From the NCBI RefSeq assembly GCF_007993795.1, contig NZ_CP042476.1:186001-250000 (forward strand): DNA of 64,000 nucleotides, given 5' to 3'. Position 1 is the stretch's first letter; each line of letters begins with the position of its first letter. This DNA comes from Antarcticibacterium arcticum (GTDB taxonomy: Bacteria > Bacteroidota > Bacteroidia > Flavobacteriales > Flavobacteriaceae). Of the stretch, positions 27,820 to 36,636 are shown one piece after another. The translations under genes were made by a program, and so were the position numbers. Under the pieces are notes generated by a model, which did no database searches, had not been told where the DNA came from, and was given only the letters and a program-made list of their open reading frames with translations.

Positions 27820-28305
27820 ATGAATAGTTTTAAGATACGTGAAATAGAACCGCGGGACAACAGAGAAATAGCTGCGGTGATACGGGAAGTTTTGGTAGAA
27901 ATGGGAGTTCCAAAAATAGGGACAGCTTATGAAGACAAATCCCTTGATGATATGCACAGCACTTATCAAAATAAGAACGAGCGGTATTTTGTGGTAGAGG
28001 AAGAGGGGAAACTTATTGGCGGGTGCGGCATTGCTCCACTCCTTAAGGCAGATGAAAGCATTTGTGAGCTTCAAAAAATGTATTTTCTACCCGTGGCTCG
28101 TGGCCGTGGCATTGGGGCCGGGATGATGAAAAAATGCCTGGACTTTGCAAGAACTGCAGGGTATAAACAATGTTACCTTGAAACCCTTCCATATATGGAA
28201 CATGCACGAAAACTTTATGCGCGAACCGGGTTTAAATCACTTGATAAGCCTATGGGAAATACGGGACATTATAACTGTACAATGTGGATGTTGCTGGACC
28301 TGTAA
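27820..28305 (+). CDS. GNAT-family N-acetyltransferase
   Basis: A 161-residue acetyltransferase. 'FKIREIEPRDNREIAAVIRE' opens the fold, 'YFVVEEEGKLIGGCGIAPL' follows, and the acetyl-CoA loop is 'FLPVARGRGIGAGMMKKCLD' at about 90-109. 'YLETLPYMEHARKLYARTGF' closes it. The substrate is unknown. It is divergent from ribD with only 28 nt between the two starts, so the promoters must overlap. Confidence 0.9.
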   Translation: MNSFKIREIEPRDNREIAAVIREVLVEMGVPKIGTAYEDKSLDDMHSTYQNKNERYFVVEEEGKLIGGCGIAPLLKADESICELQKMYFLPVARGRGIGAGMMKKCLDFARTAGYKQCYLETLPYMEHARKLYARTGFKSLDKPMGNTGHYNCTMWMLLDL

Positions 28306-28383
28306 GATTTTTCAGGATTTGGTAGACCTCAGATTTTAATATTTTACAGGTGGGCGAAAACCCGGCTTCTAAAACATTCCAAA

Positions 28384-29229
28384 TTGCTAATATCAGTTTT
28401 CAAAAAAGAGTTTCAGGATCGTTTAATAAAGGAATATCCAATTGAGGAAATAAATTCCTTTTTTCATCTGTTAACCGAAGCTTTTCTGGGGCTTAGCCGT
28501 CTTGACCTTGCACTAGATCCTGCAAGGGAAATTCCTGCTACCCACAAGAGGAAATTTGAAGATGCTATGGAGCGTCTGTCTCATCATGAGCCCATCCAGT
28601 ACATTATTGGTAAAACAGAATTTTTTGGACTGCCCTTCATTGTAGATCCAAATGTATTAATACCACGGCCTGAAACCGAAGAACTTGTTTCCTGGATCCT
28701 TGAGGATGTTAAAAAGCGGGAAAAAAAAGAAATTTCAATTTTGGATATTGGCACGGGCAGCGGTTGTATTGCCATAAGTCTGGCCAGAAATCTTCCCGCT
28801 GCAACTGTGACCGCCATAGATGTTTCTGCAGCGGCCATAGAGATCGCAAAGACAAATGCGCAGTTAAATAATGTCGCTGTGAATTTCCTGCATCAGGATA
28901 TATTAACCTGTACTAATCTGCCGCACGATTATGATGTGATCGTATCCAATCCGCCGTATGTGAGGGAATTGGAGAAACAGGAAATGCAACGAAATGTTCT
29001 GGAAAATGAACCGCATCTGGCGCTTTATGTAAAAGATGAGGATCCGCTGATTTTTTATAGAAAAATCACGAAATTAGCCAGGAGCGCTCTTTTACCCGGA
29101 GGGGTATTATATTTCGAGATCAATCAATATTTGGGACAGGAAACCAAAGAGTTGCTTAACAATGAAGGGTTCAAAGCAGGATTAAAAAAGGATATCTACG
29201 GAAATTTTCGAATGCTTAAAGGGGAGTAA
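28384..29229 (+). CDS. prmC: Release factor glutamine N5-methyltransferase
   Basis: A 281-residue enzyme that methylates the Gln of the GGQ motif in RF1 and RF2. The N-terminal helical domain is at about 1-85. The SAM-binding motif DIGTGSGCIAISLAR is at about 120-134, and the catalytic NPPY lies in 'VSNPPYVRELEKQE'. 'FFGLPFIVDPNVLIPRPETE' is the usual linker block. Length is normal. The start codon appears to be TTG; no in-frame ATG lies nearby. Confidence 0.95.
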   Translation: MLISVFKKEFQDRLIKEYPIEEINSFFHLLTEAFLGLSRLDLALDPAREIPATHKRKFEDAMERLSHHEPIQYIIGKTEFFGLPFIVDPNVLIPRPETEELVSWILEDVKKREKKEISILDIGTGSGCIAISLARNLPAATVTAIDVSAAAIEIAKTNAQLNNVAVNFLHQDILTCTNLPHDYDVIVSNPPYVRELEKQEMQRNVLENEPHLALYVKDEDPLIFYRKITKLARSALLPGGVLYFEINQYLGQETKELLNNEGFKAGLKKDIYGNFRMLKGE

Positions 29230-29248
29230 TAAACACTAAACTAGGATT

Positions 29249-29848
29249 TTGGAAGCTCATAATAAAATACATAGTCTTGCTGTTTTTTGTGCGAGCAGCG
29301 ATGGAACCGATTCCTTCATTTTTGAAGATGCATATGAAGTGGGGGTTTTTCTGGCCCGTCATAAGATCGAACTCATCTACGGCGGAAGCAAACTTGGCCT
29401 TATGGGCCAGGTGGCAAGAGGAGCATTGGAGAACAATGGTATAGTTACCGGGGTTATACCCGAATTTTTAAAGACGAAGGAAGTAGTGCATACCGGTCTC
29501 TCCAATTTAATTACTACCCAGGACATGCACCAGCGAAAATTAAAGATGCATGACCTCAGCGACGGCTTCATTGCGCTCCCAGGGGGCTTTGGTACTTTGG
29601 AGGAGCTTTTTGAAATCCTTACCTGGGCACAACTGGGCCTGCATAAAAAACCCATAGGGATCCTGAACAGCCATGGATATTATGATGACCTGCTGGAAAT
29701 GATGAACAATATGGTGCGCAAAGGATTGCTTAGGGAAGAATATATGAACCTGGTTCTGGTATCAGGCAGCATTCTCGAACTTTATGAAAATATGCTGAAT
29801 TTCAAACCTATGCCTGTTCCAAAATGGATGAATAAAGACCAAACTTAA
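29249..29848 (+). CDS. LOG-family protein (TIGR00730-type)
   Basis: A 199-residue Rossmann-like protein. Family signatures: 'LAVFCASSDGTDS' near the start, 'YGGSKLGLMGQVARGAL' and the catalytic 'PGGFGTLEELFEILTWAQL' (PGGxGTxxE). Members release the base from nucleoside 5'-monophosphates, including cytokinin activation in plants and some bacteria; the substrate here is unknown. The start is TTG 20 nt after prmC, and no closer ATG exists. Confidence 0.92.
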   Translation: MEAHNKIHSLAVFCASSDGTDSFIFEDAYEVGVFLARHKIELIYGGSKLGLMGQVARGALENNGIVTGVIPEFLKTKEVVHTGLSNLITTQDMHQRKLKMHDLSDGFIALPGGFGTLEELFEILTWAQLGLHKKPIGILNSHGYYDDLLEMMNNMVRKGLLREEYMNLVLVSGSILELYENMLNFKPMPVPKWMNKDQT

Positions 29849-29851
29849 AAA

Positions 29852-30520
29852 ATGAAGATCAAGAGGCTGGAAATAAAAACGGGCAACATAAACGCACAAC
29901 TTGATTTTTACAGGAATGTGATGGGGCTCAAAACAAGAGATGTAAACGAAGAATCTTTTGAGCTGCTTCTTGGCTATTCAATTTTAAAATTTATTTCGGC
30001 AAAAAATTTTACTCCTTATCATATGGCCTTCCACATTCCGGATAAACAAGAGGAAAAAGCCCTGGAGTGGCTTAAAGATAAAGTTGCGATCCTTAAAAAT
30101 GAAGGGAAAGAAATAATAGATTTTCCTGCGTGGAATGCACGTTCTGTATACTTCTATGACCGGGACGGGAATATAATTGAATTTATTTCCAGACGTGACT
30201 TTAATACTTCAGAACCAAAAGATTTTTCAGCAAAAAGTTTACTGGGAATTGCCGAAATTGGATTGCCTACGGCAAACATAAAGGAGAAATTTGACCTTTT
30301 GAACAAGCAATGTGAGCTGGAAATATTTGATGGAAATTTTGAAGTATTTTGCGCGATAGGTGATGATAGCGGATTGCTCATTACAATTGACAAAAACAAA
30401 AAAGATTGGTTTCCCACTCAGGATAAAGCGTACTCCTCAAATTTCAGCATAAATTTCACTCATAAGGATGGGGAGTATAATTTTGATTTTAATAATGATT
30501 GTCTTGAGTCCTACACCTAA
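29852..30520 (+). CDS. VOC-family (glyoxalase-like) protein
   Basis: A 222-residue protein. The N-terminal half (about 1-115) follows the vicinal-oxygen-chelate pattern: 'KIKRLEIKTGNINAQLDFYR' with 'NVMGLKTRD', 'YHMAFHIP' and 'VYFYDRDGNIIEFISRRDF'; His and Glu candidates for metal binding are present. The C-terminal half is less clear and may be a second, degenerate VOC unit ('LLGIAEIGLPTANIKEKFDL'). The reaction is unknown. It starts 3 nt after the LOG gene, so it is co-transcribed. Confidence 0.85.
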   Translation: MKIKRLEIKTGNINAQLDFYRNVMGLKTRDVNEESFELLLGYSILKFISAKNFTPYHMAFHIPDKQEEKALEWLKDKVAILKNEGKEIIDFPAWNARSVYFYDRDGNIIEFISRRDFNTSEPKDFSAKSLLGIAEIGLPTANIKEKFDLLNKQCELEIFDGNFEVFCAIGDDSGLLITIDKNKKDWFPTQDKAYSSNFSINFTHKDGEYNFDFNNDCLESYT

Positions 30521-30567
30521 TTTTTTATAATTAAAATTGATTTTAAAACTGCAAAATAGGTTTCCAG

Positions 30568-32562
30568 ATGGATATTGAAGAAAGAATAAAGACACTGAGA
30601 GAAGAACTTCACCAGCATAATTATAATTATTATGTGCTGGATAAACCTGTGATCTCAGATTATGATTTTGATATAAAACTGAAGGAGCTTCAGGAACTGG
30701 AAGACCACAACCCGGAATTCTATGATCCCAATTCCCCCACACAAAGGGTAGGCGGGGCTGTCACAAAGCAGTTTGAAACCTTAGCACATGATTATCCTAT
30801 GTATTCGCTTTCAAATTCCTATTCCCGGGAGGAGCTCGAAGACTGGGAAAAGCGGGTAAAAAAATTGGTAGATGGAAAGGTGGAATATGTTTGCGAATTA
30901 AAATATGACGGTGCATCAATAAGCCTTACCTATGAAAGCGGAAAATTAACACGGGCTATAACCCGGGGAGACGGGGTAAAGGGCGATAATGTTACCAGCA
31001 ATGTGAGAACTATTCTATCCATACCGGTGCATTTGAGGGGAGATTTTCCACCTAAGTTTGACATCCGCGGGGAGATCGTACTGCCTTATGAAGGATTTGC
31101 AAAAATGAATGCGGAAAGAATTGAGGCCGGCGAAGAACCTTATGCGAACCCGCGAAATACGGCTTCAGGAAGTCTCAAGCTACAGGACAGTGCTGAGGTT
31201 GCCAAGCGGCCCCTTGATTGTCTTTTGTATAATATCGTAGGGGAGAAACTTGGCATAAGGTCGCAATATGAAAGCCTGGAACATGCCAGGGAATGGGGTT
31301 TCAAAGTGCCAAAAGAAGCAAAATTGGTAAATAATGTAGATGAGATCCTGGAATATGTAAACCATTGGGAAAAGCACCGTCATGATCTTCCGTATGAAAT
31401 AGACGGGGTAGTGGTGAAGGTGAATGATTTTCACCAGCAGGATGAACTAGGGTTTACCGCGAAATCTCCCCGTTGGGCAATTGCCTATAAATTCAAGGCA
31501 GAACAGGAATCTTCTATATTAAAGAAGATCACTTACCAGGTGGGCCGCACCGGCGCAATAACCCCGGTAGCAAATCTTGAACCTGTTCAACTGGCAGGAA
31601 CCATTGTAAAGAGAGCTTCCCTTCATAATGCAGATCAAATTGAAAAACTCGATATACGGGAAGGAGATACTGTTTTTGTTGAAAAAGGGGGGGAGATCAT
31701 CCCCAAGATAGTTGGAGTAGATTTTACCAAACGTGATCCAAATTCCCTTGCCACAAAATATATTACCCATTGCCCCGAATGTGAGACCCCTTTAGTTAGA
31801 AATGAGGGTGAAGCACAACATTATTGCCCCAATTTAAGCGGTTGCCCCCCACAAATCATTGGCCGTATACAACATTATATTTCACGAAAGGCGATGGATA
31901 TTGAAGGGCTGGGAGGAGAGACAGTTACATTGCTGGTAAATGAAGGGCTCATAGAGAATTATGCCGATCTCTATGACCTTACCAAAGAGCAGGTTCTACC
32001 GCTGGAAAGGATGGCCGATAAATCTGCCGAAAATTTAATACAGGGAATAGAAAGATCCAGGGAAATTCCTTTTGAAAGGGTGTTATTCGCTCTGGGAATA
32101 AGGTATGTTGGGGAAACCGTGGCAAAAAAGCTGGCGCGACATTATAAAAGTATTGCGGCCCTCTCAGAAGCTTCAGAAGAGGAGCTTATTCGTGTAGATG
32201 AGATTGGGGTACGTATAGCACAAAGCATAAGGGCTTTTTTCTCTCTCGAAGAAAACAGGGTCCTGGTGCAACGATTAAAGGAAAAAGGTGTGCAAATGGA
32301 AATAGCGGCCGAAGATTTTGCTCACCACACCAATAAATTAAACGGGGATACCTATGTAATATCGGGAGTATTTTCCAGGGTTTCACGAGATGAGTTAAAG
32401 AAGATCATTGAAGAAAACGGGGGTAAAGTATCAGGTTCCATATCTTCAAAAACAAATTTCCTTGTAGCGGGAGAAAATATGGGCCCAAGTAAACTTGCCA
32501 AAGCCGAAAAACTTGGCACCCGTATCCTTAGTGAAGAGGAATTTCTGGAAATGGTCAAATAA
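30568..32562 (+). CDS. ligA: NAD-dependent DNA ligase
   Basis: A 664-residue ligase that seals nicks in DNA using NAD+. Domain Ia is at the start (YYVLDKPVISDYDFD). The adenylation Lys112 is in ELKYDGAS, followed by 'TRGDGVKGDNVTSNVRTI' and 'YANPRNTASGSLKLQD'. An OB fold comes at about 315-390, then a four-cysteine zinc finger (CPECETP ... CPNLSGCP), helix-hairpin-helix repeats and a C-terminal BRCT domain (about 590-664, 'YVISGVFSRVSRDELKKII'). Length is normal. Confidence 0.98.
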   Translation: MDIEERIKTLREELHQHNYNYYVLDKPVISDYDFDIKLKELQELEDHNPEFYDPNSPTQRVGGAVTKQFETLAHDYPMYSLSNSYSREELEDWEKRVKKLVDGKVEYVCELKYDGASISLTYESGKLTRAITRGDGVKGDNVTSNVRTILSIPVHLRGDFPPKFDIRGEIVLPYEGFAKMNAERIEAGEEPYANPRNTASGSLKLQDSAEVAKRPLDCLLYNIVGEKLGIRSQYESLEHAREWGFKVPKEAKLVNNVDEILEYVNHWEKHRHDLPYEIDGVVVKVNDFHQQDELGFTAKSPRWAIAYKFKAEQESSILKKITYQVGRTGAITPVANLEPVQLAGTIVKRASLHNADQIEKLDIREGDTVFVEKGGEIIPKIVGVDFTKRDPNSLATKYITHCPECETPLVRNEGEAQHYCPNLSGCPPQIIGRIQHYISRKAMDIEGLGGETVTLLVNEGLIENYADLYDLTKEQVLPLERMADKSAENLIQGIERSREIPFERVLFALGIRYVGETVAKKLARHYKSIAALSEASEEELIRVDEIGVRIAQSIRAFFSLEENRVLVQRLKEKGVQMEIAAEDFAHHTNKLNGDTYVISGVFSRVSRDELKKIIEENGGKVSGSISSKTNFLVAGENMGPSKLAKAEKLGTRILSEEEFLEMVK

Positions 32563-32586
32563 TAGTAAAGCGCTCCTTAAATAGTA

Positions 32587-33492
32587 TTACACCGAAATTT
32601 GGAGTCCCTCTGCCGATATATTTCTGGCATCATCGAGGTAAAAATCTATTCTTCCAAGATATAACCCGAAGCATCCTACCTGATTTATAAGCACATTCTT
32701 TCCGGTCTTATTAGTTGCAATGTGCGGTTTTTCCAGGAAAGTATGGGTGTGCCCTCCAATTATCAGGTCTATATTTGTGGTGGCAGCAGCCAGTTTTATA
32801 TCTGAAATTTTATCGCTGTCATATTCATAACCCAGGTGGGACAAACAAATAACCAGTTCACATTTTTTCTCTTCTTTTAAGATCCTTGCCATATCTGTGG
32901 CGATCTCTATGGGATCCAGGTATTTTGTTTCCTTGTAATGATGATCATTTACCAGTCCTTTTAATTCTATCCCCAAACCAAATACTCCAATCTTGATCCC
33001 ATCTTTTATAAATACATGGTGTTGCTTTGTATGCCCGTCCATTACGGTATTCCGGAAATCATAATTGGAAGAGATAAAATCAAATTGGGCATGGGGAAGT
33101 TGGGCGTACAGGCCCTCTATCCCGTTGTCAAAATCGTGATTTCCTATAGTTGCGGCATCATATTTTAACTTGCTCATAAGTTTAAATTCCAGTTCGCCGC
33201 CATAGAAATTAAAAAATGGCGTGCCCTGGAAAATATCACCGGCATCCAGCAATAAAGTATTTGGATTTTCCTGCCTTATTTTTTCAACCAGAGTGGCCCT
33301 GCGTGCAATGCCTCCCATATTCGGGTTGCGGGGGTCATTGGGCCCAAAAGGTTCAATATGACTGTGCACATCATTGGTATGCAGGATGGTAATATGTTTC
33401 CGCTTATTGGGAGATAGTGAAAGGGATAGACCTCCCAGGCCTACGAAAGCCGCTGTTGCTGTGGATTTCTGAATAAAACTTCTCCTTTTCAT
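32587..33492 (-). CDS. 5'-nucleotidase-type metallophosphatase (N-terminal half as separate gene)
   Basis: A 301-residue exported phosphoesterase. A Tat-like signal (MKRRSFIQKS) precedes a hydrophobic segment. Metal-binding motifs: 'ILHTNDVHSHIEPF', 'LLLDAGDIFQGTPFF', 'ATIGNHDFDNG' and 'DLIIGGHTHTFLEKP'. These correspond to the N-terminal domain of UshA-type 5'-nucleotidases; the substrate-specificity C-terminal domain is missing and is instead encoded by the gene directly upstream. The start is ATG 33492, one base after the upstream stop; a TTG 9 nt earlier is less likely. It probably hydrolyses nucleotides in the periplasm. Confidence 0.9.
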   Translation of the reverse strand: MKRRSFIQKSTATAAFVGLGGLSLSLSPNKRKHITILHTNDVHSHIEPFGPNDPRNPNMGGIARRATLVEKIRQENPNTLLLDAGDIFQGTPFFNFYGGELEFKLMSKLKYDAATIGNHDFDNGIEGLYAQLPHAQFDFISSNYDFRNTVMDGHTKQHHVFIKDGIKIGVFGLGIELKGLVNDHHYKETKYLDPIEIATDMARILKEEKKCELVICLSHLGYEYDSDKISDIKLAAATTNIDLIIGGHTHTFLEKPHIATNKTGKNVLINQVGCFGLYLGRIDFYLDDARNISAEGLQISV

Positions 33493-33493
33493 C

Positions 33494-34252
33494 TTAATCA
33501 ATTTTTATATAACGCTCATCCCTCGCGGTTCTTAGCGTGTCTACCCTGTTGAAATAATCTATAATCGCATTTCTTATTTTGTAATCTACACGGTATAGAT
33601 TTACAGGATCCTTGAAAAAAGTCATATTATCCCCGCCCTGCTGTAGATAGTCGGATGTTGCAACATTATATGTATGGTTAGGGTCAATTTCGTTTCCGTT
33701 TATTGTAGCACTTATCACTTTATAATTTTTATTCACCTTAATCTTAATACCGCTTAAAGGGTGTGCGGTGCGGTTATTTTCAAGGTAAGTGAGCATTTCG
33801 AGGATCTTATTTCCTTTAAGTTCAGCAACTACTATCTCATTCTCAAATGGCATCAGGCTGTATGCTGTTCTGGCGGTAACCGGCCCTTTTCCCACGGTAG
33901 AGCGTATGCCGCCGTGGTTTAACAAAACCATGTCAATTTCCTTCCCTGTTCGGCTTTTAAATACAGGATTGGCTTGTTCCATTACAATTTCAGCCATTAA
34001 ATTTCCTATAGCGGTATTAAGTTCGCCATCACTTTTATTAAGATCGGTAGGATTGTAAGCTACCACGCTGTCCAGGGTTTTATTGATCTGTTCGGCATAA
34101 GGCTTTATAAAGGCTTCGATCTCGGCATCTGCACGAATGTTTTTATCAATGGGAATTCTTTCAGCAGTAATTTCAGCATTTTTAAAGGATTCTGTTTTAC
34201 AGGAAAAAAGAAGAAATAAAAATATCAGTGGTGCAAAGGATGTTTTCAGCAT
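33494..34252 (-). CDS. 5'-nucleotidase C-terminal domain protein (lipoprotein)
   Basis: A 252-residue protein with a lipobox near the start (LLFSC, Cys18). The body matches the 5'-nucleotidase C-terminal domain: 'LNTAIGNLMAEIVMEQANPV', 'MVLLNHGGIRSTVGKGPVT', 'AYSLMPFENEIVVAELKG' and 'YNVATSDYLQQGGDNMTFF'. In UshA this domain binds the base and follows the metallophosphatase domain in one chain; here it is its own gene, upstream of its partner and one base apart. The two products probably act together in the envelope. Confidence 0.9.
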   Translation of the reverse strand: MLKTSFAPLIFLFLLFSCKTESFKNAEITAERIPIDKNIRADAEIEAFIKPYAEQINKTLDSVVAYNPTDLNKSDGELNTAIGNLMAEIVMEQANPVFKSRTGKEIDMVLLNHGGIRSTVGKGPVTARTAYSLMPFENEIVVAELKGNKILEMLTYLENNRTAHPLSGIKIKVNKNYKVISATINGNEIDPNHTYNVATSDYLQQGGDNMTFFKDPVNLYRVDYKIRNAIIDYFNRVDTLRTARDERYIKID

Positions 34253-34387
34253 TTCATTTGAGCTTAAGAGGCTAAAGATAGAAAGTTTATTAGGGATAAA
34301 TAAAATGGGACAAGTGTTAAGAAAATTATAATTTTATTGTGTAAACATTCAGCTGTTTCTATATATTTACCATGATTTAACCTATTT

Positions 34388-35086
34388 ATGAAAATTAGAA
34401 CTTTTGCCTGGGCAATCTTAGCATTGCTCATTCTCACCAATATATGGGCCAAATTTACAGATGTTTATTGGGTTGAAAATACAACCTATATACTTTATTT
34501 TGCCGCGGCTGTATTATTGGTTCAGGACAAATATAAAAAGTTTGCAAGACCCATGTATTTGTTCCTGGGCTTAACCATATTGTCTTATCTCACCCGTTCC
34601 TTTGCCGGAGAGGGTTATTCCTATGAGATTTCACTGGTGTTTCTTACAACTGCTAATATAATTCTTATAAAAGAGGCGGCACGCTATATTGAGTTTAAGA
34701 ATGCCAGCCATTTAATGATGCTGTATTTTCTGCTTATTGTTGGGGTTAATGCTGCCTTATTGGGATACCATGTGTGGGGTATAAAGGACTATATAGAGAA
34801 TACCGCGGTGTTATCCATCTATATCCTGTATTATATAAACCTTCTTCTTTTAGGGATTTTTGCATTTATCTATTACCTTAATTCTTATTCGCGTAAATCC
34901 ATGTATTTCATCTCCCTGGCCCTTGGAATTATTTTTGCTGATATTTTACGGGATATGGGGGTTTTCTTTCCCGAAGATATAAGTGTGGAAATCGCCGAAA
35001 GCATTATCAGGCTTAGTTGTGCGGTTTTTGCGGTCTGGTTTTTTGTGACCAAAGAAAAACAATTGAGGTTGCTAAATATGATTTAG
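34388..35086 (+). CDS. Polytopic membrane protein, possibly YhhN/TMEM86-like
   Basis: A 232-residue protein with about seven to eight hydrophobic segments along the whole length, starting at residue 5. The order of helices and the 'YILYFAAAVLLVQDKYKKFA' pattern faintly resemble the YhhN (lysoplasmalogenase-like) family, but I see no decisive motif, so the function is open. It stands alone; a TATATTTA sequence (-7-like) lies about 25 nt before the ATG. Confidence 0.7.
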   Translation: MKIRTFAWAILALLILTNIWAKFTDVYWVENTTYILYFAAAVLLVQDKYKKFARPMYLFLGLTILSYLTRSFAGEGYSYEISLVFLTTANIILIKEAARYIEFKNASHLMMLYFLLIVGVNAALLGYHVWGIKDYIENTAVLSIYILYYINLLLLGIFAFIYYLNSYSRKSMYFISLALGIIFADILRDMGVFFPEDISVEIAESIIRLSCAVFAVWFFVTKEKQLRLLNMI

Positions 35087-35156
35087 GGAACACTTTAAAA
35101 GTCATCTTTTCGTTATCTTCAAATAATTGCTATTTTCATTCTTATAAAAGTAATCT

Positions 35157-35681
35157 ATGATCTTTAACAGTGCCCGGCTTTCTGCGGCCAGAAAAAAAGT
35201 TGCCCAACTTGTTGAGCAGCAACCTCCAAAATCCTTTCCGGGTACTCCAAAATCTTTAGGCATAATTATAGATGGCAAAAATGAAAAAGCCCTTGAGGTT
35301 CTTGGTAGTTTACAAAAACAGTTAAAGATACCTGCATCAGGCTTTATGATTTTGTATAATTCGGCCAATAAATCCAAACCCGTAGATCTTGAAGCCGTTG
35401 TTTTTAATATTCAGGATTTTGGTGTAAAAGGGGAAATCCTTAATGAGGAAATTGAAGAAATATCTTCAAAAGGAGTTGATTTACTTCTTACATTTGCAGC
35501 TGAAAATAATACAACTGCCCATTTACTTACCGCTTATTTTAAGGCGGGGCTTAAAGTGGGGAGATACCAGCAGAATGCTGCGTTATATGATCTAATTCTT
35601 CAAACGGAAGAAGATCCTGAATTGTTTATTGAAGAATTATTGAAGTATTTGAAACACCTAACAAAAAACACCAATGAATAA
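35157..35681 (+). CDS. Conserved flavobacterial protein, DUF6913-like
   Basis: A 174-residue, probably cytoplasmic protein without a signal or membrane helix. N-terminal basic helix (SARLSAARKKVAQLVEQQ), then an alternating alpha/beta pattern (LGIIIDGKNEKALEVLGSLQ; KGVDLLLTFAAENNTTAHLL) and an acidic C-terminus. I associate this with the flavobacterial DUF6913 family found next to dapA, from memory. No catalytic motif is seen. It overlaps dapA by 8 nt, so expression is coupled. Confidence 0.7.
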   Translation: MIFNSARLSAARKKVAQLVEQQPPKSFPGTPKSLGIIIDGKNEKALEVLGSLQKQLKIPASGFMILYNSANKSKPVDLEAVVFNIQDFGVKGEILNEEIEEISSKGVDLLLTFAAENNTTAHLLTAYFKAGLKVGRYQQNAALYDLILQTEEDPELFIEELLKYLKHLTKNTNE

Positions 35682-36549
35682 ATTTATAGGTACAGGAGTA
35701 GCTCTTATTACGCCCTTTCAAAAAGACCTTTCTGTAGATGTTGAAGCCCTTAAGGCTCTTGTTGAAAACCAAATAGAGAATGGAATAGATTACCTGGTTG
35801 TATTGGGTACCACGGCGGAAAGTGCCACATTAACTGGTGAAGAAAAGCAGCTGGTTATAAATACAGTTGTGAAGGTAAACCAGCAGCGCCTTCCCCTGGT
35901 ACTGGGAATTGGAGGTAACAATACGGTTGCCCTGGTAGAAGAATTAAAATCTACAGATCTTTCTCATTTTGATGCGGTGCTTTCGGTTTCTCCCTATTAC
36001 AATAAACCTACACAAGAAGGGATTTTTCAGCATTATAAAGCCCTCGCGGCAGCCTCTCCAAAACCCCTTATAATTTATAATGTTCCAGGCAGGACCTCTT
36101 CCAATATTTTACCGGCTACGGTAAAAAGGCTGGCAAATGAAGTTCCCAATATTATTGGGATCAAGGAAGCGGCAGGAGATATGGTACAGGCAATGAAATT
36201 AATTTCCCTGGTGCCAAAAGATTTTTTGGTGATCTCCGGCGATGATATGATCACTTTACCAATGGTTCTTGCGGGCGGTCACGGGGTGATCTCTGTTATT
36301 GCACAGGGGTTCCCTGAAGAATTTTCAAAAATGGTGCACCTGGGTCTTGAAGGAAACGTGAAAGAAGCATATAAACTGCATTATAAAGTTGCCCCGTCTA
36401 TTGATATGATATTTGCGGAAGGAAATCCTGCAGGAATTAAATCGCTGCTTAATTCAAAAAATATGGTGGAAAGCGTATTAAGATTGCCTCTAGTACCTGC
36501 TTCTGAAAAACTGACGGTTGAAATTGACACATTTGTAAAGGAGTTTTAA
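35674..36549 (+). CDS. dapA: 4-hydroxy-tetrahydrodipicolinate synthase
   Basis: A 291-residue enzyme that condenses pyruvate with aspartate semialdehyde, the first committed step to diaminopimelate and lysine. Family blocks: 'GTGVALITPFQKDLSVD', 'VVLGTTAESATLTGEEK', the tyrosine of 'SVSPYYNKPTQEGIFQHY', 'IIYNVPGRTSSN' and the Schiff-base lysine in 'IIGIKEAAGD'. Length is normal. It lies behind the DUF6913-like gene and is separated from dapF at 18239. Confidence 0.98.
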   Translation: MNKFIGTGVALITPFQKDLSVDVEALKALVENQIENGIDYLVVLGTTAESATLTGEEKQLVINTVVKVNQQRLPLVLGIGGNNTVALVEELKSTDLSHFDAVLSVSPYYNKPTQEGIFQHYKALAAASPKPLIIYNVPGRTSSNILPATVKRLANEVPNIIGIKEAAGDMVQAMKLISLVPKDFLVISGDDMITLPMVLAGGHGVISVIAQGFPEEFSKMVHLGLEGNVKEAYKLHYKVAPSIDMIFAEGNPAGIKSLLNSKNMVESVLRLPLVPASEKLTVEIDTFVKEF

Positions 36550-36609
36550 CCCCTGAAACGGGCCTCAAATGCCCCTGAATGAAAGTTTTTATTATAACTT
36601 AGAAAAGAG

Positions 36610-36617
36610 TACTTTTG
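36610..36617 (+). promoter_or_regulatory. -7 promoter element for bamD
   Basis: TACTTTTG, an exact TAnnTTTG match, placed 20 nt before the ATG at 36637. It also shows that the ATG at 36622 would leave almost no leader. Confidence 0.65.
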
Positions 36618-36636
36618 CCAGATGTTTTTACCAAAA

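Noticed and set aside
27792..27860. Upstream extension of ribD
   Set aside because: It would overlap the divergent GNAT gene and has no RibD similarity.
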